DNA of 64,000 nt from positions 63,035,495 to 63,099,494 of the forward strand of contig CP141127.1 in the NCBI GenBank assembly GCA_035236585.1. Direction: 5' to 3'. The position numbers were made by a program, and so were the translations under genes. Below, piece after piece: positions 46,501-58,500 of this stretch. The stretch's first letter is position 1. Every line of letters starts with the position of its first letter. Source of the DNA: Warburgia ugandensis. Its lineage: Eukaryota > Streptophyta > Magnoliopsida > Canellales > Canellaceae. The notes beneath the pieces are model-generated. The model was not told the origin of the DNA. It did no database searches and saw nothing but the letters and a program-made list of their open reading frames with translations.

Positions 46501-49500
46501 GTTAAATAGATTAGGAACAGATAAAAGACAAAAACAAAGATAGTTTCGGTATAGAAGGCAAAGAACAGAGAGAACTGAATCGGATACTATGTAAAGCCTT
46601 CCTATGGTAAGATATATAAATTTGCCAAAGGAGAGTAGGAATTGAGGGGATTTAGACTAAGTTAGAGGATCCTAGGTGTGTGCAATAGGACAAGAAAGAA
46701 AAGACTCGGGTTTTCAACTCTAGTAAAATCCAAATTAGGGTTCAAAATAAGAGAATAAATAATTTTCATTTCCAAAGAGACGAAGTAAAAGATGAAAAAT
46801 CTGAAATAGACAACTTCGTATGGCTTTGAAGAAAAATGACCGGAAGAAATGGACTTTTGATCCGTGAAAGAGTTCTGGATTTATGATTTCCCCATATATA
46901 AGAAGCAAACTATAGAGACTTACACTTGGATAAGGGACTTGCTCATCACAATTATTTAATCAGAAAGTAAAACAAGTCAGAGAAAACCCTAAAGTTCATC
47001 AAGGACCAGACCCCCGCGAGTTATAAGATATCCCTGTTCTCCCTTAAAATAAGAGGCAAGTATCAATTTGTTGACTTCTAACTATAGAAAATTTACTTTT
47101 GTTTACAATCTCTGACTTTCTACAGCATAATCCAAAGTACATCAAATGAGTTCTCTATAACTTCCCAAGTTCACAAGTGTCATAAACTCATTTTGGAAGA
47201 AAAGAAAAAGGAAGTGTTATAAACTCAATGCACATATATCTCAAAATTGAAACGAGGCATTGTTCTTTAAATTTTATCTTCACCCCATTTCTAGACAGGA
47301 ACAGAGTGGTGCCAGGATAATATCTAATGAACAATGACGCAAAAAGAAAGCTCACCATTGTGAGAAATGGACTGTGACACGAGCCAAAGCACTCAGTTTG
47401 CTTTCCCAATGAAGGGTGCTTACTCTTCTAATTGAGGACTTCCATGAAACTTTCCCTAACCTTTATTTCCATTTCTTCCATCAAATGAGCCTCTTGCAAA
47501 ATGCAAGGTAAGGCTGTGTACTTTAGGCCCTTGTGGTCCCCCCCTTCCCCGGACCCCGCATAGGCAGGAGCTTCATGCACCGGGGCTGCCCTTTTTGAAT
47601 CTCTGGTTCTAAGAATGTGTTGCACAAGAGTCCATTCTGATAGGGGGTTTCTAGAAAGGATGCATGGAAGCAACAAAAGATGCATAGATCCGTACCTTCA
47701 ACCTAGCAATGGCGACAGAAATGGCCCTTCCTGGAGCTTGAAGGGCCTTATTGTGCACCTAGAAGCAAGTAATTTTGGGGTAAAAGATGTGTTTTCAACA
47801 TATATACACAACCTGAACAGAAAAAAAGCAAGCACACAAGTAGCCACATCATCAGACTTACCTGCAAATAAATTAGAGAGACAACTTTTGGTAGGAGAGC
47901 AACTGGATCAGTTTCAGCAGAAACTTGCAAAGTCAAATCCTAGCATTTAAACATCAGAAAGAAACATGAACACAAAGAAACTGCATTTGTTGTGTAAGTG
48001 CATCTTTTTTCTTTTATAAGTAAGCAGTGAACCTGAATCCACAATGTCTTGGTTGTGAGATAAGGCACTTAACCAACTAGTATCAGTGCTCAAGTCTAAA
48101 AGAGTCAAAAAGAGCAGCAGAAAGAGAGAGCATATAAAATTCGTCTAATGAAGAGTGATAAGGCAGTTATGAAAGCTACTAGAATATAGGTTCAACGGGA
48201 TAGCCTAGAAATATGATTTTACTATGAAGGGCAAATACCCAAGCAGTTTTCCATGCTTTTGTCCATTCATGTTAGTGGATTGTGGTGGGGACAGGAAGTA
48301 ATTCATCACGAACTTCAGATGCAGACTAAAAATGATATATTTTTTCAAAACCGTTCCTTCCAATCAAGGAAAGAATTAGAGCATACCTTACGGTAAGAAT
48401 GCAACAATGTCCTTTCCAACTTCTTGTCTAGCTTCTTTAAGATTAGTCCACTACAAAAATCAAACCCGCAAATGATCAATGGTGATGCAAGAAGCCAACA
48501 TGAAATTCAGAAAGAACGGGATACATTACCTTTCCTCTGCTATTGCTTTTAGTGCAGTCATAAATGTGTCTACTTGCTGCCAAAAAAAATCAGTTAAAGG
48601 AATGACAACTGTCAATGGTGAGCATACATCTGAAATTTGGAAGTTGAAAAAAGGAAATGTAGACTCAATCAAAAAAGGGTTAGAAACAGGATACGAGTAT
48701 GTCCCAAGCAAGTATGACATGATAAATCAAAAAATGGTCCAAAGAAAGGGCCCAAAAAATAGATGCAAAAATGGGAATTCTCATGTTTCAAAGACGCATA
48801 AATGAAACAACAACCAGCCCAAGTCTATATATTTGGGAATAATTCAAAGTTCATAAGCATAACGATGGTAAAAAGCTCTTGGTTCATTTCAAGGCCATTC
48901 TTCAGTTGAGGAGATTATTAAAATGAGAATCGTTCAATAAAGAAGGGAAAAGTAATTCCTTGGATGTTAGCACATCTTTCAAAGTGATTACCAATATTTG
49001 CAGCTATGTGCATGCTTTTTTCATATTCATCATGAAATGAGTGGGCGACTCTTTTCTTGACAAAGGGCGCAGAGATGGCAAAGCTAGTTGTGTATTTCAG
49101 TTGTTATTTCCAAATTATTTCTTTACAAGTAACTAACTCAGTCACTTTTTTCTGTCTTTTCTTTTCTCATAAAACTTGTAAAATGAAAAAAATTATGGAA
49201 AAGCATTGAACCACCAACAGTCTAACCAAGGAGTTTACATTTTGTCTTCAAGACCTCATTTAACAAATTCAAATGAATAGCTCAATATGACTTCAAAGAC
49301 TAAAATAAAAGAGCCATTGCACTTCACAGACAAAGAAAGAGCCCCTATCACAAGATTTGACAAGTTGAATGATGCCAATTTTATAACACACAAGTGGAAG
49401 GGTTTGCACCCATGGGGTCTGATTAAGGAGAATGATCTGATAACTTTGTACTTCATCTCCAAGGTCTAGAATAAGTAGACTTGAGCAGAAAGACACAAAC

Positions 49501-52500
49501 TGCCAATCCATGAGTCACAAATTCAGACCGGAATCAACGTGAACAAGGGTGCATCAAATTGACTAACTGAAATGTTTTGCCAAATGCCTCAGTCTTAACC
49601 TCATTGAAAATGGAAAGCTGGGATAGATCCTATAAACGGTGAAATTTCAGTCAAGTTTTGGAAGAAAGGTGTGTAGTTCCCAACCAATAGGTTACGGGTT
49701 CAAGCCCCTCACCTTCAAACTTCCAAAGAAAAAAAAACCCGAGTATAGTGGAAAACGGGCAGGGGCTGCTAGAGCATTTCCTCAGAAGCGACGCGCTACT
49801 TCAAAACCCAGGTGCAACAGAAAGTAGGTATGGGTTTATGTCATGGGGGCCAAGAAGTGCGCGGGTAAATGGGCTAGCTCAAGACTATAAGACTTATATT
49901 CCCACATAGAATATAGGCACATCGACATTTAAGAGTCAAGAGTTAGTAAATACAATAAAATGTACGATAGTCAACATCACTTGTATCCAATAAACCAAGT
50001 AGAAAGGGGCTAAAACTAGAGAAATTGATTGATATAAGCTCTGGCATATGGGATAGGACAGTAATAGAAATGGTGTAGTGGTAGTCATGGATAAAGTTGT
50101 AGATGTTAACAGAACTAGTGATAGAATTATACTCATAAAGCATGTTCTAGGAGAGAAAATCATAAATGTTATAAGTGCATATGCACCACTAGTAGAGTTT
50201 TCACTTTTTAACATGCTACATTAGCTTTGCTCTTCTTTTATGGACACATTTGGCATGGTGCTAAAGAAAGAATATACAATTTGTTGTATCCATGATATTA
50301 CTGATCAACGAAATGCCAATAGATAAAATCAAGAGACAGTTCTGGGAAGATATAGAGGGAATCATGCAAGAAATTCCCAACATAAAGGGAATCTTATAGG
50401 AGCAGACTTAAATGGTCATGCAGGAAAAGAAAAGGAAGGATATAAAAGGGTACATGGAGGGTATAATATTGGAGAACGAAATGAGATGGAGGAAGCTATC
50501 ATCGATTTTGCTTTGGTAGATAACCTAGCTTTAGCAAACACATTCTTTAAGAAGATGGATGAACACTTAATAACTTTAAAAGTGGACCACATAAAAGCCA
50601 AATAGACTTTTTTCTACTTAAAAATACTAAAAGATCAATGAGTAAGGATTGTAAGATGATACCCGATGAGAGTTTAAGCTCACAAAAAGGTTAATAGTTA
50701 TGAATATCTACATTAAAAGATTGAAGAAAGGAAATAAACTTAATAAGTGTAGAAAAACTATGTGGTGGAACTCAAAAGGGGAGAAGATAACATCATTCAC
50801 AAACAAATTGATGGTAAAAGGAAACTAAAAAAAAGAAACAGAAATAAATACCATTTGAACTAATATGGCCTAAGTCCTTTAAGAAAGTACCAAAAGATAT
50901 TCTAGGAGTATCTAAAGGTAAAAGGCAACCAGTAAAGGAAACTTTGTAGTGGTGTGAAAAAGTGCAAAAGTTATCAAAAGAGAAAGAGATGTGTTTTAAA
51001 GTATGGCAAAGGACTAGAAATAACGAAAACTTTGAGCAATATAAGAATGCTAAAATAGTTGCTAAGAGAGCATATGACGATCTCTAAAATAGATTAGGAT
51101 CAAGAGAAGGTAAGAAAGATGTATTTAAACTTATAAAAATAAGAGAACAAAAGGTTGAGGAGTTAGAAAATGTTAAGTGTATTAAAAGTGATGACCAAAA
51201 GATACTAGTTAAAGATAACAAGATAAAACAACAGTAGGAAGATTGCTTTCAAAGATTGTTAAATGATAATTGCCCTGAATAAATAGGGATTGAAAGCACC
51301 ATAAACCCAAAATAACATTGAACATAATAGATACGACCATAGAATTAGAATACTTGAAGTGAAAGAGTCCTTGAAAAAATTGAAATCAAGAAAGGCACTG
51401 AGACCCAATGGTATACCAATAGAGGTTTGTAAGTATATGGAACAACATACTAGAGTAGTTTGGTTTTAAAAACAAAGAAACTGCTAGACAAATGGAGGAA
51501 GAGCTCGATTGTACCAATTTATAAGAATAAAAGAGACATAAGAGTTGCACTAATTATTGTGGGATCAAACTTATGAGCCATATCATGAAACATTTTAAAG
51601 GAGTGATTGAGAAGAGGCTATGACATGAGACGAGTTATCAAAGAACCAGTTTGGTTTCATGCCTGAGAGGTCTGCCATGGAAGCTATTTTCCTACCTAGA
51701 CAATTGATAGAGAAATATAGAGAGATGAGGGACCTACATATGTTCTTTATTGACTTAGAAAAAGCTTATGATAGGGTCCCCAGAGAATTAATTTGGTGGG
51801 TGTTGGGTGAGAAAGGGTTTTCACCGAGGTATATAGACATTAAAGATATGTATGAGGGAGTGGTAACAATCTTAGAACCACTATCAGAGAGACCAATGAT
51901 TTTCCTATCCTCATAGAATTGCACCAAGAATTGGCATTGAGCTTGTACCTTTTTATGTTGATTATGGATAACTTAACAAAACATCTGCACAAAGAGACTC
52001 CATGGTACATGTTATTTGCTAATAATATAGTATTGATTAATAAGACAAGAGAGGGTATAAATGCAAAGGTAGAGTTATGCAGAGATAGATTAGAATCTAA
52101 AGGATTTAAAATTAGCTGAACTAAGACAGAATATATGGAATGCAACTTTAGCAAGGAGACAAGCACCAACAAAGATTGATAACCAAGAAGTCCCTCTAAA
52201 GACCACTTCCAATACTTAGAGATCGATAATTCACGAGAGCAAAGAGATTGTGAGGGAGGTTACCTAGAGAATCCAAATAGATTAGAAAAAATGGAGATAC
52301 GCCTCGGGAGTTTTGTGTGATCAATGGGTGCTACTCAAACTAAAAGGAAAATTCTATAGGATGGCTTAAGGCCAGCCATGCTTTATGGATCAGAGTGTTG
52401 GGCAATTAAGGAACAACATATACATAGGATGAGCTTAGCTGAAATGAGGATGTTGAGTTGGATGAGTGATAAGACAAGAAAGGATAGAATTAGAAATGAA

Positions 52501-55500
52501 ACATTAGAGGAAACTTTAGAAGTAGCACCAATAGGTAACAAGATAAGGGCAATTAGACTTAGATAGTTTAGAAATGACCAACGGAAACTGAAAACGGTAC
52601 CGATTAGAAGGAGTAAGGCAATCCAAGTCGAGGTTCAAAAAAGGCAAGAAGAAGGCCAAAAGAATGCTGATAGAAGTGGTAAGAAAAGATTTAAAAACTT
52701 TGAGACTAAATGAAAACATGATACTTAATAGAGGGGAATGGAGCAACAAGATTCCTTTGACCAACCCCTAGTCCAGATAAGGTCTTGATGATGATTTACA
52801 TGTTGAAGAACGATTTGGTAAATAAGGACAAGTAGAGATGCATGCATATGCATTTCGCCTCCTACAGTTATTGATATCCATGCCAAGCAGGAAGCATACA
52901 AAAGCTGCATTATATACAATCATCACTGATCGTGGGTCTAATGAGATTACTGAGGCAGAAGGAAATGGTAAAAAGAAAGTAGTGTGGAGGATCACATGGG
53001 TGTTAAATGCATAGTCCTAACAAGTAAAATCCTTTTATATATTGCAAGTCATTTGAGTTCTCTATGGTCCCTTGGGCATGTTTCTGCACTCCCCATACAA
53101 TCTGCTGGATTCACACTCTATATCCAGGTCCATGGCAACCAGAATGTATTCCCAGAATGGAAAAATAGAAGGACAATTAACTGCTAGTGAGAGTGGCTTG
53201 ATGATAGGAAATTTAGTTCCTCTCTTACATATTAAGTTTGAAAATTCTTGTGGTTGTAATCTCTAGCCTAATGGTAGGGCATGTCATTCTGTTTCACTGA
53301 TTTTACTTTATGAATAGCTTGTGTTAACCAATCAAAAACCAATAATAGCAACGAGCTCACGATGGCTCAGAAATCATAAAATACTTGATAATGCCAATTG
53401 AGATGCCTCTGATTGAAGGCCAGTGGAAGACTTGGAAACAACATCAACATAGATATGGAAAAATACATTTGTTCAGGTCAATGATGCAGAAGCAACTCAT
53501 CCATCATTAACATACTCAAAAACTACAAAACAAGGAAGAAGAAAGCAAATGGTTGGAGTTTAAGTTGAATAGATTCTTGTTATCGTGGTTTTTTCCTTTA
53601 AAGTTTAAGTTTTAGGTTTGCAGGCACTATTTTATGTGTTAGTCATCTTTTAAGTTGTTTTAAATTGTCTTTATATAGTGGGCCCAGATTAAGTAGTTTT
53701 CTCACTTAAATGAAGGATATAATAGCCTTTGGTCACAATTTACTTGAGGGAAGAGATTGGGATTTTGTTTTGTGTAGTTTTGGTTAGTGGTCGAATAATA
53801 TTGAGTTTTCTCTTCTTTTTTGCTCGTTTGTCTCTTTTTTTTTCCCTTTTCAATTATATTCCAAGTGTAGGCTGTTTCTTCTCTTTACTAATTAAATTCT
53901 GAAGCTTTTGTGGGATAAACAAATTTGAGGGAATCAATTAGCATCAAGGGTGAATTTTGGTCAAGAGTTCTTTTGAAAACTTAGCCGATTCTTTCCTTAG
54001 AACTAGCTGGTAGTAACCTCATTCAAGTTCCAAATTTTGCCCTTTTTCCACTCCCATAAACCCTCCCAAATCTCACCCAAAAAAACCCTCCACAACAGTG
54101 CTCAGTTTTTGTTACAAACCCTACACAACAGTCTTGTCCCTTCTTCCATATTTCTACATCTTTCAAACCCTAAACCCTAATTAAAGTTACCACATTTTTT
54201 CCATGTACATGTTATTCTAACACCCTTAAAACCTAAACCCTTTTTCCAGTCCTATACTCGAGATCTACCTGTACATCTTTACCCCTTCATTTGTAGACTC
54301 TTTTAACCAAAACAAAAATCCAGAACCCCGTTTCTACCTGAGGATAAGCCCAAGTCAACCATTCATATTGATGGATATGCAATTTCTGACACTGGTTTAT
54401 TGATAAAAATGATAACTGAGGTATTCGGCAATCCATTTCTTGATGGTTTACCACTGGAGGAGGAAATTAACTTCATGCATATTTGGGTACCGTGATATTA
54501 TTTCTCAAATTACTGAATTCGAGGGCGAGTTATTTTCAAGTGGGATGCATGATGCATGAGCATCTCATCCTTGCATTAACATACTCAAAAATTACAAAAT
54601 AAGGAAGAGGAAAGCAAAGGGTTGAAGTTCAAGTTGAATATAGTCTTGTTATAGTGTTTGTTTCTTTAAAGTTTTAAGTTTTATAGGTTGCGGACCTTAT
54701 TTTAAGTACTTAATCATATGTGAAGTTGTTTTAAGTTGTCTTTAAGTACTGAACTAAGGTTAAGTAGTTCTTTTTCAATTAAGTGAAGGGTATAATGGTC
54801 TTTTGTCATAGTTTACTTTGAGGATAAGAAAAGTAACGCCCCCTTATGTCTATAAAAGAGATTAGGGTTTTCTTTAATGTAGTTTTGATTGATGGTTAAT
54901 TCATATTGAGTTTTCTATTGCTTTCTATCTCTTTATGCTCTTCTTCTGCTTCTCTTTCACTTATAGTCCAAGTGTGGACTGTTTCTCTTTATTTCTAGTC
55001 AATTTTCACATTTGGTAGGATAAACAAGGTGGAAAGGTTAATTTAAACTGGATTCTGGCTAGGAAGTACTTCAAAATCAGCAGGTTTTTTCCCCAGAACT
55101 TGCCAGGATTTCCCTTCAAAAATCTAGTTTTAACCCCTTTAACCTTTTCTGCTTTAATCAAACACTAAATCCCTTACCATGGGTGTGAAAAATGAAGAAG
55201 AGCAGGAGCAGAAAATCTAAGATGCAAACCCTAACTCTATGAAGAAATATAGCTAATGAAGTTTACTGAAATCAGATAATAAAATGTCAAAAGAAAATTC
55301 CTTAGTTAAAGAAGAAAAGTAAGAATTATCATTTGTCTTTATGACTAATTTCAATCAAGGGGATTGATTACTGGTTGGAGAAATTGAGAATGCAAATGTT
55401 AGTGGGATACAAACGGTTTAGTATTGGTAGGAAGCCTTTGATTTCATTTTCCTGATGTAGTAAAAGAGCAGATATATTGACTATGGTACCAGTGGGTTAA

Positions 55501-58500
55501 TTTTTTAAGTATGTACAGGTTCAATAGAAATGGATTTTGATTCCAATCTTTTCATCAATAATGCATTCCTTGCTATATGGAAAATGTTGAACCTTGAGAA
55601 GTGCCGATCATTGTTTTTCTGAAATGGAGGATCATCAAGACACTGTTTCTTGGAATGCTCGCATTACTGGTTATGCTTGTCATGACCCTCATAAATGTAG
55701 TGAAGAAAATTCCATAATTTTCAGCGAGATGCAAAGGGGACGTTGTCAAGTGAACTCACATTTCCTCTTTCTTTCTTCAATTTTTCTTTCTTTTTTCTCC
55801 TTCCTCTGCAACCTACTTTCTTTTTGTCTCTTACCAGGTTACAGGGTGGACTCTTGGCACAAAGAACCAATCATGTTCATGTATGTCTCCAACGGCTGTT
55901 AATAGGAAACAGACTCCCCTTGAAGTCCATAAAACACCTTACACAGATCACAAAGGGTCTATAGTATATGGCCTTACCTTGCATTTTTGCAAGAAGTTGT
56001 TTCCACACCTCGAACCCATGATATCTAAGTCATGCCATGACAACTCTACCGTTGCACCAAGGTTCCTCTTCTAGCTTCAAGAATGACACTGTTAGTAAAA
56101 TTTATAACAGCAGAAAGTTTCATAACACTTGTTAAGTCCGCAGTTTCTGTTAGAACAAGTTAGATAGAAACCATGTAATATACTGTCACTGAATAAAATA
56201 CTTGGAAATTATGAATGTACTTATTTCTTATAAATAAGAAGACTTGCCAAACTCAAATAAACTAAGTTTTCTAATTCCTTTAGACAATGCTTGATGGTCA
56301 TAACTTTCTAAGAAGTGACGGTTATGGCCTGAAATGAGTTCTTAAGTAACTATGAACACAACATAAATGAATCACTTCTAGCAGTTTAGAGTCATTAGAC
56401 ACCAATTTGGAAAGCAGATACAACTTGAGCATCTCCTGTCATAACCTATCTACCAGACAAAGTTATCAGTTTAACCAAGTTAAACATATAAGGCCCTCAC
56501 AGTTACATGGATGAGAATCACCATCACAATTATGGTGGTGACTCCCATGCCCATAAACAATGGTAATAATAAGGACCGAAGCATGTATTTCTCGGTATAA
56601 ACTTGTGACATCAAGAGTATCTATCAAATTTCTTTTTCTGATCCTAAGTATTTACAGATGATTAAAGCAAGAAGCATTTTTTCACTAAGTAATTCTAAAA
56701 TGAAAATTACTGAAATAGATATCCATGGTAACTCAAGGTTTAAAGGAAAATGCATACACAAAGTAAAACAAATATTGCTAAATATAATAGTATGTAATAC
56801 AGAAAAGAATCCTTGGCGCAATGGTATAGTTGTCGCTGTATGACCTTGAGGTCATGGGTTCAAGGCATGGAAACAGCCTCTTTCAAAAATGCAAGGTAAG
56901 GCTGCGTACTATAGACCCTTGTGGCCTGCCCTTTCTTTGGACCCCATACACACAGGGCAACAGGCTGCCCTTTTACAATAGTATGTAACACAGCGTATCT
57001 CCTTACTGCATATACACCGAAAACTCTAGGTTTAAACCATTAACCATCTCCTTACTATATATACAGTGGATCTTAGGGTTTTGGTTTTGGGGAGGACTAC
57101 CAGAACAATACCGGCAGCTTATAATTTACTGGAAAAATCGAGAAAACTGTGTCCAATTTGCGCTATGCAATACACAGATGATCCTCAATCCTAGTCATTT
57201 CAAGAGAAACTTCAGTCCCACCAGTAGGAGTCCACTGGCACCCACTCTCCCCATATACCAAGTGTCAGTATTCAAAGAAAGTAAATTAGTCAAATGTTAA
57301 AGAAAATAAAGCAATCACCTAAAATGGAAGTATATGTTAAACACAAGATAAAATTCTAAAGGTTCCCCTGGATATTTATGTATTAACACCCCATTGATGG
57401 TAGTGGAGCTTCTAAAAGTTCTACTGTGCCATTGCAATTGATTGCTTTCAGTGAAATTCTGACTGTGACAATTTTAACATTCAAATATGAAACTATTCCA
57501 AATAGACCTCTCACGTTTAAAAACGATTGCATCTGTTAAAAGACAATTAGACTTTTCTTGGTTAATGGCCAATTCGTTAGCTGATGATTTGAGATTCTTT
57601 TACTTTATGTATGAAAAGGAATAAATCAGATACAAAAAGCAACTACGTTGATTAGTCAATCTGAGTGCAGAACAAAATAAGAACTGGAGGAACAGAAGCT
57701 TTCATACACAAGCGCCAACCTTTCCCTCCAATGCCTCAATTGCTGTGATACATTTAACTGAAAGAGGCCCAGGTAAACTCTTTGTCTGCGAAGAAATAAA
57801 ACAAAACATATCAGTGAAAACCCAACCAGGGGAAGCATTCCACTCCGAACTTTAACAATAAGTATCAGTTGTGAATGGTAATGTTTCACATTACGGAATG
57901 AAATGCTTCATACAAGAGAAATTCTATCGCCAATACTCAGTGGAGCCTGCTCCAGGGTTTGGGATTCTTCAAATTGAATTCCATCCTTCAGCTTGTTGTC
58001 CATGTCCTACATATATTGGATTCAAGATTGCATAACATAATTAATACTACAGATGGTACTAACACAGGAAGAACTAAATTCCAGAAAAAGCAAACAGAAG
58101 CAAGCCTAGTAAAATGTTAGTAATAAAGAAAGAACAAACTTAATTATCAATTCCTTTTCACATTGGACAAAATGCAAGAAATTTCTGTTTCTTTCTTTCA
58201 ACCTTGGTATGTAACTCCCCCATTCAATTCAGTCTTCTTCTGCTGCAACTGGCAAAAGCTGTACTCAAGTAGATAGACCTAAGTTTGAAAGAAAAGGGCA
58301 AATGGTTTAGCAGCCATTGTTTCTTATAACATCCAATCTTGTCTTTGATACTAACAACCCCTTGCATGTGCTTAAAAAAAATTGAAATAAAAAAAGAAAT
58401 AGAAATAGGGGGGGGGGGGTATCATACAAAAACCATTCGAATTTTTTTTTGAATTTTCTGCATATTTTGTCAGTTTTTGCTGCTGCTTTTTTTCTTTTTT

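Larger units (their letters stand above)
53482..55107 (+). mobile_element. Miniature or internally deleted LTR retrotransposon
   Basis: Two direct repeats of about 530-560 bp start TGATGCAGAAGCAACTCATC (53482) and TGATGCATGAGCATCTCATC (54550). They share AACATACTCAAAAA, CAAGTTGAATA, AAGTTGTTTTAA, TAAGTAGTT, GATTRGG and CCAAGTGTRGRCTGTTTCT. The 540-bp middle ends GAATTCGAGGGCGAGTTATT and CAAGTGGGA, a Ty3-gypsy-type 3' end with a purine tract directly before the second repeat. It has one short open stretch (PEDKPKSTIHIDGYAISDTG) of unknown nature. LTR ends near 54010 and 55107 are approximate; no clean target duplication was found. Confidence 0.7.

Noticed and set aside
56803-56976. tRNA gene at the GGCGCAATGG / GGTTCAAGGC boxes
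   Set aside because: No acceptor or anticodon stem folds are evident; the full SINE body, tail and target duplications explain it.
57656-57889. 77-codon - strand frame
   Set aside because: Overlaps the UFL1 exon 57720-57785 in the wrong frame.
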